From Pseudomonadota bacterium (GTDB taxonomy: Bacteria > Pseudomonadota > Gammaproteobacteria > Xanthomonadales > Xanthomonadaceae): a stretch of DNA of 12,683 nt. Shown piece after piece: positions 1 through 7,100 of the stretch (position 1 is the stretch's first letter; each line of letters begins with the position of its first letter). Where the stretch lies: NCBI GenBank assembly GCA_023423605.1, contig JAFAFF010000071.1:1-12683 (forward strand), in the 5' to 3' direction. The position numbers and the translations under genes were made by a program. The notes beneath the pieces were generated by a model. It searched no databases, was not told the origin of the DNA, and saw nothing but the letters and a program-made list of their open reading frames with translations.

Positions 1-1451
1 CGATAGCCGTCGATCTCCCGCAGCGGCCGTGCCGAGACGATCTCCACCCGGCCACGGCTGGTTTCCACCACCGCCTCCACCTCGGCCGTGTCGATCAGCG
101 CGGCCAGTTCGCCACCGGCGAAATCCACCGCGAAACGCCAGGAGAAATAGCTGCGCTTCCTGCCGATGACGCCACCCAGTCCGGTCCGGCTGGCCACGCA
201 TCGCGCCATCGGCGGGCGCGCCGGGGGTTCGGCCCCCCAGTACAGCCGATAGCCGATCAACAGCTCCTTGCCGGGTTGTGGCTTTTCCTTCGGATTCCAG
301 AAAGCCACGATATTGTCGAACGTTTCGTCGACGGTGGGAATCTCCACCAGCTGCACCGATCCTTCACCCCAGTCGCCCTTGGGTTCCACCCACAGGCAGG
401 GACGCTTCTCGTAGAACACGCCATCGTCCTGGTAGTGATCGAAATCACGATCACGCTGCAACAGGCCGAAGCCACGTGGATTGCGGTCCACGAACATGTT
501 GAACCGCAGGTCGCGGGGATTGCACAGCGGCCGCCAGATCCACTCACCGCCACCGGTCCACATCGACAGCCCGTCGGTATCGTGGATCTCCGGCCGCCAG
601 TCCCAGCCCATGCGACGGTCGTTCTCGCCCACCTGGTACATGCTGGTGCACGGTGCGATGCCCAGCCGCTCGATGGTCGTGCGCGGATACAGCGCGCTGT
701 CGATGTCCATCAGCAGCACATCGCCATTGGTGATGGCAAAACGCCACGCACCGGCCACGCTGGGCGAATCCAGCAGTGCGTACACGATGAGCGTATCGGA
801 ATCCGCTGCCGGCTGTTCCAGGTAATAGGCGATGAAATCAGGGAATTCCTCCGGCCGTCCCAGTCCGGTATCGATCGCCAGGCCACGGGCCGACTGCCCG
901 TACTGGCCTTCCTTGCCCACGGCACGGAAGTAGCTGGCACCGAGGAACGCAGCGAAGTCGCGATCGGTGTCCTTGCGCGTGTTGAGACGGAAGCCGGCAA
1001 AACCCAGGTCCGCCGGCAGCTGGCCATCCTTGATGCCGCTCTTCCCATAATCGAACGCGGCACCGTCATAGGCCAGTTCCTGGGCCTTGCCGTCCACCAC
1101 ATCGAACATCCGCACCGGCGAATGGAAGTACAGGCCCAGATGGAAGAACTTCGCCTGGAATTTTCCTGGCTGGTCTGCCCACAGTGCGTGGTCCTGGCGG
1201 TAGCTGATGGATTGATACTGATCCCAGTCCAGCGCCTCCACCGGACCCGGCAAGGTACGTTTGTGAGTCTGGTAGGGCGCGGCTGCCAACGCACGTGCCT
1301 GGCCCTTCAACGTAGCGAAATCGAACGGTTGCGGCTGCCCCAGCCGGCGCAGGCCAAGCTGCCGTCCCTTGTCCGCCGCGGCCGACAATGCCGGCAGGCC
1401 GAGCGCCGCCAGAGCCAGGGAAGCGTTACGGAGGAAATCGCGTCGTTGCAT
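1..1451 (-). CDS. opgD: Glucan biosynthesis protein D (OpgD/MdoD), 3' end cut by window edge
   Basis: Periplasmic protein of the MdoG/OpgD family, which acts on osmoregulated periplasmic glucans. E. coli OpgD is reported as a beta-1,2-glucanase that shapes glucan length. The sequence shows 483 codons from an ATG at 1451, ending in ...REIDGY at the edge; E. coli OpgD is about 550 residues, so roughly 50-70 are missing. The N-terminus MQRRDFLRNASLALAALG is a Tat-type leader with twin arginine at residues 3-4 and an AlaSerAlaAla-like cleavage region, which separates OpgD from the Sec-exported OpgG. Family-like stretches include FHSPVRMFDVV, FRLNTRKDTDRDFAAFLGASYFR and WDWRPEIHDTDGLSMW. The gene lies 79 bp downstream of mutM on the same strand. 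A CATAAT -10-like box at 1486-1481 suggests its own promoter. The ribosome-binding site is weak. The family call is firm; the exact enzymatic role here is inferred. Confidence 0.93.
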   Translation of the reverse strand, partial: MQRRDFLRNASLALAALGLPALSAAADKGRQLGLRRLGQPQPFDFATLKGQARALAAAPYQTHKRTLPGPVEALDWDQYQSISYRQDHALWADQPGKFQAKFFHLGLYFHSPVRMFDVVDGKAQELAYDGAAFDYGKSGIKDGQLPADLGFAGFRLNTRKDTDRDFAAFLGASYFRAVGKEGQYGQSARGLAIDTGLGRPEEFPDFIAYYLEQPAADSDTLIVYALLDSPSVAGAWRFAITNGDVLLMDIDSALYPRTTIERLGIAPCTSMYQVGENDRRMGWDWRPEIHDTDGLSMWTGGGEWIWRPLCNPRDLRFNMFVDRNPRGFGLLQRDRDFDHYQDDGVFYEKRPCLWVEPKGDWGEGSVQLVEIPTVDETFDNIVAFWNPKEKPQPGKELLIGYRLYWGAEPPARPPMARCVASRTGLGGVIGRKRSYFSWRFAVDFAGGELAALIDTAEVEAVVETSRGRVEIVSARPLREIDGY

Positions 1452-1474
1452 TCGAAGCCGCCGGTGCGTGGAAA

Positions 1475-1509
1475 GGGCCCATTATGCGAACACATTCGTT
1501 AATCGGCAG
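1475..1509 (-). promoter_or_regulatory. Possible opgD promoter
   Basis: On the minus strand a CATAAT hexamer (1486-1481) sits 30 bp before the opgD ATG, with a weak CTGCCG -35-like hexamer 17 bp further upstream. This would give a 5' leader of about 20-25 nt. The -10 box is good and the -35 poor, so this is a tentative sigma-70-type promoter. It would let opgD be transcribed independently of mutM. Confidence 0.3.
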
Positions 1510-1530
1510 CAGCGGCAGGCAGGCATCCGT

Positions 1531-2343
1531 TCAGCGCTGGCAGTAACCGCACCACACGCTGGCGCGCTGGCCGATCATCGCGTGCCGGAGCATCCGTCCG
1601 CAGGCCGGACATGCCTGCCCGTCCCGGCCGTACACCGCCAGCTCCTGCTCGAAGTAGCCCGGTGCGCCATCGGGACTGATGAAATCACGCAGGGTGGTGC
1701 CGCCGCGGACGATGGCATGGCCCAGGATGTCCTTGATCGCCGTGGCCAGCCGCCGGTAACGCTCGCGCGATACCCTGCCCGCTTCGCGCAGCGGACTGAT
1801 ACCGGCGCGGAACAGGCTTTCGGCCGCATAGATGTTGCCCACCCCCACGACCACCGCCTGGTCCATCAGGAACGCCTTGACCGGCACGCGACGCCCCCGG
1901 CTGCGTTCGAACAGATGGTCGCCGTCGAAGGCGTCCTCCAGCGGTTCCGGTCCCAGCCCGCGCAGCAGGGGATGGACTTCACCAGCCGGCTGCCACAGCA
2001 GGCTGCCGAAGCGGCGCGGATCGTTGAACCGCAGCAGCTGCCCGTTGTCCAGGCTGATATCCACATGATCGTGGCTGCGCAGCGGGGTATCGCCGGGCAG
2101 CACGCGCAGGCTGCCGGACATGCCCAGGTGCAGGACGGCGCTGCCGATGGCGGTATCCAGCAACAGATACTTGGCACGCCGGCGCACGTCGTCGATGCGC
2201 TGTCCCGGCAGCAGCGTGGCCACCTCCGGTGGAATCGGCCAGCGCAGGTCGGCGCGGCGCAGGATCACCCCGTGGATGGCGCGGCCCAGCAGATGGGGCG
2301 CCAGGCCGCGGCGGGTGGTTTCGACTTCGGGAAGTTCGGGCAT
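1531..2343 (-). CDS. mutM: Formamidopyrimidine-DNA glycosylase (MutM/Fpg)
   Basis: Base-excision repair enzyme that removes 8-oxoguanine and formamidopyrimidines and nicks the abasic site by beta,delta-elimination. The 270-residue protein has the family's length (E. coli 269). The start is fixed at the ATG at 2343 because the mature enzyme must begin with proline: the N-terminus is MPELPEVET, with nucleophile Pro2 and catalytic Glu3. The reading frame extends 11 codons further upstream, but that would bury Pro2. Lys58 (RRRAKYLLL) matches E. coli Lys57. The helix-two-turn-helix contains [14 protein letters not shown]. The C-terminal zinc finger is complete, C245-x2-C248-x16-C265-x2-C268, with the DNA-contacting Arg260 in GQRASVWC. 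It starts 33 bp after the EF-hand gene on the same strand and lacks a clear Shine-Dalgarno, so it may be co-transcribed with that gene. Identification is very secure. Confidence 0.98.
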   Translation of the reverse strand: MPELPEVETTRRGLAPHLLGRAIHGVILRRADLRWPIPPEVATLLPGQRIDDVRRRAKYLLLDTAIGSAVLHLGMSGSLRVLPGDTPLRSHDHVDISLDNGQLLRFNDPRRFGSLLWQPAGEVHPLLRGLGPEPLEDAFDGDHLFERSRGRRVPVKAFLMDQAVVVGVGNIYAAESLFRAGISPLREAGRVSRERYRRLATAIKDILGHAIVRGGTTLRDFISPDGAPGYFEQELAVYGRDGQACPACGRMLRHAMIGQRASVWCGYCQR

Positions 2344-2376
2344 GAAACGGATTCTACGCCGCCGTGGGGCGGCCAC

Positions 2377-2769
2377 TCAGCGGGGCGGCGCCGCCAGTTC
2401 GCGGGCATCAAGGTAACCGTCGCCGTTGGCATCCTGGCGATGGAAACGCTGCACCAGCGTCTGCCGGTGCTGCGCACGCGTGATCGGGCGTCCCTTGCCG
2501 CCCGGCAGTTCGTGCGGGGCCAGCGTGCCATCGCCGTCGGTGTCCATGCGATCAAACGCGTACAGCATCCACTGCACGTACTCCTGCTCGCTGACCCGCC
2601 CGTCGCCATCCAGGTCCATCCGCTGCAGGTAGCTGGCGGTATCGGTGACCTGCGCATGGCCTGCCGTTGCCAGGCACAGCCCGGCCACCAGCGCCAGCAT
2701 ACCGGTTCGTCCGCTGCCGGCATCGCGCCGGGGCACGGACAGCCACAGGCAGGTCTGCGGATCGGGCAA
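2377..2769 (-). CDS. Secreted EF-hand calcium-binding protein
   Basis: Small exported protein predicted to bind Ca2+. Three canonical EF-hand loops are visible: DLDGDGRVSEQE (residues 52-63), DTDGDGTLAPHE (76-87) and DANGDGYLDARE (113-124). Each has the alternating acidic ligands, central Gly and terminal Glu. A hydrophobic segment, MLALVAGLCLATAGHA (24-39), is a signal peptide. Two starts are possible. A TTG at 2769 has a good AGGAG six bases upstream and gives 130 residues with a long 22-residue n-region. The ATG at 2700 gives a standard leader and 107 residues but has a weaker ribosome-binding site. The TTG is annotated because of its Shine-Dalgarno. It lies upstream of mutM on the same strand and is divergent from the ABC ATPase gene. 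Function beyond Ca2+ binding is unknown. Confidence 0.85.
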   Translation of the reverse strand: MPDPQTCLWLSVPRRDAGSGRTGMLALVAGLCLATAGHAQVTDTASYLQRMDLDGDGRVSEQEYVQWMLYAFDRMDTDGDGTLAPHELPGGKGRPITRAQHRQTLVQRFHRQDANGDGYLDARELAAPPR

Positions 2770-2887
2770 GGCGGACTCCTGGCCGGCCAGGTGCCGGTGG
2801 CAACGAAGTGGCAGACATCATGCCGGCTGTCGTAGCAAACTGCATCTCCGGCAGCCGCCGTCCCCCTCCTGTTACTGGAACCGTCCG

Positions 2888-3736
2888 TTGTCCTGCCTGG
2901 ATCCCGTCGCCACCGCATCGCCCGCCGCCCCGCCCACGGATGCGGCGCCACTGATCGAACTGGACCGCGCCACGGTGGTGCGCGGGCAGGTGAAGGTGCT
3001 GCACGCCCTCAGCCTGCGGATCGCCCAGGGGCAGCACACCGCGCTGCTGGGGCCGAACGGCTGCGGCAAGTCCACTTTCATCAAGCTGATCACCCGCGAA
3101 CTGTATCCGCTGGCGCAGGCCGGCGGTGGCATCCCGGTGAAGGTGCTTGGCCAGCAGCGCTGGCAGGTGGACAGGCTGCGCGCCCAGCTGGGCATCGTCA
3201 GCGGCGACCTGAGCAGCAACCTGGCCGACATGCCCGGCCTGACTGCCGAACAGGCGGTGCTGAGCGGCTTCTTCGCCAGTTACGTGGTGCCGTCGTTCCG
3301 TGAGATCAGCGCGGACATGCGCGAGCGCGCGGCACAGGCACTGGCCATGACCGGCGCGCTGGCCCTGCGTGAGCGCGCCTATGCCGAACTGTCGGCGGGG
3401 GAAGCCCGGCGCGTGCTGATCGCCCGTGCGCTGGTCAACCGGCCACAGGCGCTGCTGCTGGATGAGCCCTCCACGGGCCTGGACCTGGTGGCACGCCAAC
3501 AGCTGATCGACATCATGCGGAACCTGGCACGACAGGGCATCACCCTGGTGCTGGTCACCCATCACATCGAAGAAATCATCCCTGAGATAGCACGCGTGGT
3601 ACTGCTCCGCGAGGGCCGGATACTGGCCGATGGAACCCGCTCCGCACTGCTGCAGGATGCCCCGTTGTCGGCGGTGTTCGGAGGGACGGTCAGGGTCGTC
3701 GAGCACTCCGGCCGACTGAGCGCGAGTGCCGGGTAG
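2888..3736 (+). CDS. Stand-alone ABC transporter ATP-binding protein
   Basis: ATPase subunit of the ABC superfamily. With the TTG start at 2888 it has 282 residues. The Walker A is GPNGCGKST (55-63), the signature is LSAGEARRVLIARAL (from about 168), the Walker B is ALLLDEPSTGLD (catalytic Glu near 193) and the H-loop is LVTHHIEEI (His near 224). The Q-loop position reads LGIVSGDLSSN with no glutamine, as I recall for the ModF/YlmA-like group (COG1119), which this resembles overall. The open frame extends upstream to 2645, but there is no homology-like sequence and no in-frame ATG before the domain. TTG 2888 is the best available start; CTG 2897 is an alternative. There is no permease or binding-protein gene next to it, so the substrate cannot be named. 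Its last 47 bp overlap the 3' end of the opposing DUF4785-like gene. Confidence 0.88.
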   Translation: MSCLDPVATASPAAPPTDAAPLIELDRATVVRGQVKVLHALSLRIAQGQHTALLGPNGCGKSTFIKLITRELYPLAQAGGGIPVKVLGQQRWQVDRLRAQLGIVSGDLSSNLADMPGLTAEQAVLSGFFASYVVPSFREISADMRERAAQALAMTGALALRERAYAELSAGEARRVLIARALVNRPQALLLDEPSTGLDLVARQQLIDIMRNLARQGITLVLVTHHIEEIIPEIARVVLLREGRILADGTRSALLQDAPLSAVFGGTVRVVEHSGRLSASAG

Positions 3737-5000
3737 GCGGCAACCGGTTCAGGGCTGTCCCATGCCCTGGCATGTTGCCCGCAGCCTGCGCTTCCGGGAA
3801 TCCCAGCGCCACCGCGCGCGATTCGACCAGGGCCATCCGGGTCTGGTCCTGCAGCTGAAGGTCACGCAGTTCGTAGGGAGGGCCGAATCCGACCGGCAGG
3901 GGCACCTGGTCGAAGGGAAGCGTCAGCACGCCGTGCTTGGCTCCATCGAACCAGGCGGCGGCATGCGCCCGTGCCACCGGCCGTAACCGGCCATCGCCCG
4001 CCGTGGCATGCAAGGTACCTCGCACCTCGTAGCGCCCGGCAGACATCACCGCCAACGACAAACCGACCTGGCGGCTGTGCGCATCGGTCATGGCCTTGCC
4101 GGTGAAACGCGCGGTCGGCCGCGCGGCCGCGAAGGCCACGCGGCCATCGCGCAGCACACCATCCGCCTGGGTGAATACCTGCAGTTCCCACAAACCCGGT
4201 GCCGTACCGGTATCGGCTGGAACCCGCACCTGGGCGCCAAGGCTGCCATCGTCGCCACGCAGCAACCGATGCCGCCAGCTGCGTCCGTCGGGAGCCACCA
4301 GCAGCGCTTCGCCCACCAGTCCGGCGTGATGGGCCGGCACCGGCGCCGCGCCGGCCTCCTCCGCCAGAAGCCGCGCCTGCAACCGCACCTGGCCGCCTGC
4401 CAGCACCCACGAAGGACTGACCTGCACGTCCAGCCGTATCGGGCTGTCCGGCTCCAGCACCTGGACAACATAGCGCCCCTGCGCCCGCGCGCTGCGCAGG
4501 GTATAGGCACCGGCCGCGCTGGTCGCACCGGAGCGCAGCAGGCTGCTGCCATCGTGCGTTGGCCATCCGGCCTCCTGCAGGGGCCGCGCATCGATACGGC
4601 GCGCCACGCTGCCGTGGCCGGCCGGATCGTACAGATCCACCTCATCGGCCGGCAGCGCGCGCGCGCCCGGAACAGGGCTGAGCTGGACAACTGCGCCCGG
4701 TGCGGTCAGCGGCACGTTCAGGCCGCTACGCAGCTGCCTGCCTTCGACCTGCAGCCAGTAGCTGTGGCTGATCGATGCGCTGGGCCCGGCGGTCTGCAGC
4801 GGCATGGCAGGATCCAGCGCCCAGGCAAAGGACAATGGCGCGCGCTCACTGTCCTGGCCAGACAAAGGGGCGGCAACCAGCGTAGTGGGCACCTGATCGC
4901 CCTCGGCGAGCGCGCGCAACGGCTGCGTTACAACGGCGGCAGCCGCAGGAAGAATGAGCACCATGGCGGTGGCTGCCAGGCAAGGGAGACGGATGATCAT
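3690..5000 (-). CDS. Secreted beta-rich protein, probable DUF4785 family
   Basis: Exported protein of unknown function, 436 residues. The N-terminus MIIRLPCLAATAMVLILPAAAA is a Sec signal peptide. The rest is rich in short beta-strand-like stretches with Ig-like character, such as SPSWVLAGGQVRLQARL, and a C-terminal domain GRYEVRGTLHATAGDG...YELRDLQLQDQTRMALVESRAVAL. From memory this resembles DUF4785 proteins of gamma-proteobacteria; I cannot confirm this without a profile search. Start choice: the ATG at 5000 has GAGGAAGG five bases upstream. The alternative ATG at 5015 overlaps the hydrolase stop (ATGA) but has no Shine-Dalgarno. In both cases it is the second gene of an operon with the secreted hydrolase. 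The last 25 or so residues are Arg/Ser/Pro-rich and run antisense into the ABC gene, which suggests a drifted stop codon. No catalytic motif was recognised. Confidence 0.82.
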   Translation of the reverse strand: MIIRLPCLAATAMVLILPAAAAVVTQPLRALAEGDQVPTTLVAAPLSGQDSERAPLSFAWALDPAMPLQTAGPSASISHSYWLQVEGRQLRSGLNVPLTAPGAVVQLSPVPGARALPADEVDLYDPAGHGSVARRIDARPLQEAGWPTHDGSSLLRSGATSAAGAYTLRSARAQGRYVVQVLEPDSPIRLDVQVSPSWVLAGGQVRLQARLLAEEAGAAPVPAHHAGLVGEALLVAPDGRSWRHRLLRGDDGSLGAQVRVPADTGTAPGLWELQVFTQADGVLRDGRVAFAAARPTARFTGKAMTDAHSRQVGLSLAVMSAGRYEVRGTLHATAGDGRLRPVARAHAAAWFDGAKHGVLTLPFDQVPLPVGFGPPYELRDLQLQDQTRMALVESRAVALGFPEAQAAGNMPGHGTALNRLPPTRHSRSVGRSARRP

Positions 5001-5011
5001 CGAGGCCTTCC

Positions 5012-5884
5012 TCATTGGGACAGATCGTCGCGCAGAAGCGAGCCCAGGCCGAAACACTCGCGGCGGCTCTGGGTATGGCTGAGCGACCTGGCCTGGCGTG
5101 TCCGCGTCCGGTCAGTGAACCAGAGTGATCCGGCTGCCTCCTGGCTGCTGCAATCCAGGAAGCCGTCGGAACAGGACGAAAGCCAATGCCGGGTGAACTC
5201 CAGACCGACATTGGCGGCATGGCCGCCGCAATGGCTGCCACTGTCCCACGGGGCCGAATCGACGTCGCTGCCGACCACCACGCGGAAGGGCCTGGGCAAT
5301 GCCGGACGACCAACCGTGCCGTACAGTTGCTGCGCGTTGTAGATCCCCATGTGGCCTACCTGTTGCTGCCGCACCGCGTCGCTGCGGTAACCCAGCAGCC
5401 AGCCCAGCGTCTTTTCGAAGAGGTTGCCGTTCAATACCGCATCGGCCAATGGCGTGCCTGCCGATGACGGAGCCAGCGCTATGACCTTGTCCACGCGATC
5501 GATGATCTTCGGGTAACGGCGGTCGTAAGTCGGATTGGACAGGATCCACCGCATCACGTTGCCGCCGTTGGAATGGGTGATCACGACCAGGCGGGTAATG
5601 CCACGGCTGTCGATGAAGCCGGACAGCTGGTCAGCCAGGCAACCAGCGGCCTCCGCCTTCCACATGTACTGGTTGAAGTCGCAGTTGACGACCAGATAGT
5701 TGTCCCTGTCCGCCAGGCCATGGCGGACGGTGTCGATGATCGCCGGCTGCCAGTAGTCCTGCGTGGCATTGGTGTGCACCCCCGTACCGTGCACGAAGGC
5801 CACCCCCTGTATATCGGCGGCAAGCGCCGGCAGTGATATCAGCAGTACTAACAGGGCCGTTCCCCCCGTCTCAATGGCGTGCAT
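5012..5884 (-). CDS. Secreted alpha/beta-hydrolase (lipase/esterase-like)
   Basis: Exported serine hydrolase, 290 residues, probably an esterase or lipase. The start at ATG 5884 is supported by AGGGAG eight bases upstream and by the signal peptide it creates, MHAIETGGTALLVLLISLPA, with ALAAD near the cleavage site (residues 20-24). The open frame extends 28 codons upstream without homology-like features. FVHGTG (30-35) matches the oxyanion-hole HG motif. The nucleophile elbow is VVITHSNGGN, with Ser105 as the likely nucleophile; the usual first Gly of GxSxG is Thr here. His candidates lie in GSHCGGHAANVGLEFTRHW. Several Cys residues (68, 82 and a C-terminal cluster) suggest disulfides, consistent with a periplasmic or extracellular site. 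Its stop overlaps a possible downstream ATG, and the DUF4785-like gene follows directly. The substrate is unknown. Confidence 0.85.
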   Translation of the reverse strand: MHAIETGGTALLVLLISLPALAADIQGVAFVHGTGVHTNATQDYWQPAIIDTVRHGLADRDNYLVVNCDFNQYMWKAEAAGCLADQLSGFIDSRGITRLVVITHSNGGNVMRWILSNPTYDRRYPKIIDRVDKVIALAPSSAGTPLADAVLNGNLFEKTLGWLLGYRSDAVRQQQVGHMGIYNAQQLYGTVGRPALPRPFRVVVGSDVDSAPWDSGSHCGGHAANVGLEFTRHWLSSCSDGFLDCSSQEAAGSLWFTDRTRTRQARSLSHTQSRRECFGLGSLLRDDLSQ

Positions 5885-6121
5885 CGCGAGTCTCCCTTGT
5901 CCGTGGTTCCGCCCCGAACGGGCGCAGCCTGATGCTCGACGCAGTGGACGGTGGACGTACGTGCTCACGCCCCGGATTTCAGGGATTTCCGACAGTAGAT
6001 AACGGTTCCAAGCACGTGGGGCGATCGCCTTGCCGGATCTGGCAGCATGACCGATGGGCGCTGCGGGCCATGCCCATGGCTGCGATCATGGGACCTGATA
6101 TTCCCCATGTTGAGCCCGTCG

Positions 6122-6961
6122 ATGCCTCCGATCACTTCATCCCGCCGCCCGCTGCTCGGCCTTGCCCTGTTGATGTTGCTGGCGGGGTGTGCCGCCACCG
6201 CCGCCAGGCCGGATGGTGGCGAAGCCAGGGCCACCGCCAGGGCGGTGGGTTATCTGGACACCGCCGCCGTACCGGCCAGCCTGGCGTTGGTCCCTTCACC
6301 TCCGGCGGCGGGTTCGGCCGGCTTCGCGCTGGACGAACAGGTCAGCCGTGAAGCGCGGGCGCTGCGTCGCACGCCACGTTTCATCCAGGCCACGCATGAT
6401 GCGGAACTTGGCTTCCCCGAAGGTGCCAACCAGTTCTCCTGCGCGATCGACCTGGATGTGGATGCACGGCAGACCCCCGCGCTGTACCGCCTGCTGGAGC
6501 GCAGCCGCATCGATGCCAGCGCCGCCACCCGTGCAGCGAAGAAACACCACCAGCGCCCCCGTCCGTTCATGGTCAACGGCGAACCGACCTGCACGCCCGA
6601 TGACGAGCCCGGCCTGCGCGGCAATGGATCGTATCCATCCGGGCACACCTCCATCGGCTGGGCCTGGGCGTTGATCCTGTCGGAGATCGTGCCCGAGCGC
6701 GCCGATGCCATCGTGGCGCGTGGACGCAACTACGGCGAGAGCCGGCTGGTCTGCAACGTGCACTGGCAGAGCGACATCCTGGAGGGACGCTTCATGGGTG
6801 CGGCGGCGGTAGCGCGCCTGCATGGCAACGCCGCATTCAACAGCGACCTGCTGGCGGCCCGCCGCGAGATCGAAGCGGCCCACAAGGCCGGCAGGCATTC
6901 CAGCCGCGATTGCGCGGCCGAAGAGGCGGTGCTGGAAGTGCGCCCGCAGAGCGCGCTGTAA
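6122..6961 (+). CDS. Class A acid phosphatase (PAP2/PhoN-like) lipoprotein
   Basis: Non-specific phosphomonoesterase of the PAP2 superfamily, 279 residues. All three signature motifs are present. K140-x6-RP is in KKHHQRPRP. GSYPSGHT carries catalytic His175. SR-x5-H-x3-D is SRLVCNVHWQSD, with nucleophile His214 and Asp218. The N-terminus SRRPLLGLALLMLLAGCAAT is a lipoprotein leader with lipobox LAGC, so the enzyme is probably membrane-anchored in the periplasm or outer membrane; PhoN itself is soluble. Start: ATG 6122 has only GAG seven bases upstream, and ATG 6107 and 6047 are in-frame alternatives that lengthen the n-region. The gene is divergent from the hydrolase across a 237-bp spacer in which I saw no convincing promoter. 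It ends 8 bp before a GTAG repeat dimer. Confidence 0.93.
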   Translation: MPPITSSRRPLLGLALLMLLAGCAATAARPDGGEARATARAVGYLDTAAVPASLALVPSPPAAGSAGFALDEQVSREARALRRTPRFIQATHDAELGFPEGANQFSCAIDLDVDARQTPALYRLLERSRIDASAATRAAKKHHQRPRPFMVNGEPTCTPDDEPGLRGNGSYPSGHTSIGWAWALILSEIVPERADAIVARGRNYGESRLVCNVHWQSDILEGRFMGAAAVARLHGNAAFNSDLLAARREIEAAHKAGRHSSRDCAAEEAVLEVRPQSAL

Positions 6962-6969
6962 GGCGACAC

Positions 6970-7030
6970 GTAGAGCGGGGCTCTGCCCCGCTGCGCGGCA
7001 ATGCATCAGCCGGGCAGAGCCCGGCTCTAC
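6970..7030. repeat. GTAG palindromic repeat dimer (SMAG/REP), copy 1
   Basis: Two 23-nt units face each other around a 15-nt spacer. Unit 1 (6970-6992, plus) is GTAG followed by a perfect 8-bp hairpin, AGCGGGGC-TCT-GCCCCGCT. Unit 2 (7008-7030, minus) is GTAG plus AGCCGGGC-TCT-GCCCGGCT. The GTAG tetramer and GC-rich stem are the hallmarks of SMAG elements, REP sequences thought to be mobilised by RAYT (TnpA-REP) transposases. The dimer lies in a convergent gap and could fold in transcripts from either side. It may serve as a terminator or an mRNA 3'-end block. Confidence 0.93.
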
Positions 7031-7040
7031 CCGACCTGAC

Positions 7041-7063
7041 GTAGAGCGGGGCTCTGCCCCGCT
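7041..7063 (+). repeat. GTAG palindromic repeat monomer (SMAG/REP), third unit
   Basis: Identical in sequence to the first unit at 6970-6992: GTAG plus the 8-bp hairpin AGCGGGGC-TCT-GCCCCGCT. It begins 10 nt after the upstream dimer. A degenerate opposing unit may follow at 7078-7100. Confidence 0.93.
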
Positions 7064-7075
7064 GCACGATGAGGA

Positions 7076-7100
7076 AGAGCCCGGCGGTGCGGGGCTCAGA
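7076..7100 (-). terminator. Stem-loop at the end of the TonB receptor gene (possible terminator / decayed GTAG unit)
   Basis: GAGCCC (7077-7082) pairs with GGGCTC (7092-7097) across a nine-base loop. On the minus strand the stem overlaps the receptor stop codon (7098-7096) and is followed by a pyrimidine-rich CTCTTCCTC run rather than a U-tract. Position by position, 7078-7100 matches the inverted unit at 7008-7030 at 15 of 23 bases. It may therefore be a decayed partner of the unit at 7041-7063. A termination role is inferred. Confidence 0.4.

Noticed and set aside
276..1502. Long plus-strand open frame (408 codons) antisense to opgD
   Set aside because: Its product is low-complexity and matches no family I recognise, while the opposite strand encodes a clear OpgD. 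Long shadow frames are expected in GC-rich DNA.
1369..2835. Plus-strand open frame of 488 codons across mutM and the EF-hand gene
   Set aside because: It is antisense to two well-supported genes, and its composition (Gln/Ala/Arg/His-rich) is typical of a mirror frame.
2552..3706. Minus-strand open frame of 384 codons antisense to the ABC gene
   Set aside because: The plus strand carries all ABC motifs in order. The minus product has no domain and runs into the EF-hand gene in another frame.
4008..5342. Plus-strand open frame of 444 codons antisense to the DUF4785-like and hydrolase genes
   Set aside because: It has no signal peptide or motif, crosses two real genes and is best explained as a shadow frame.
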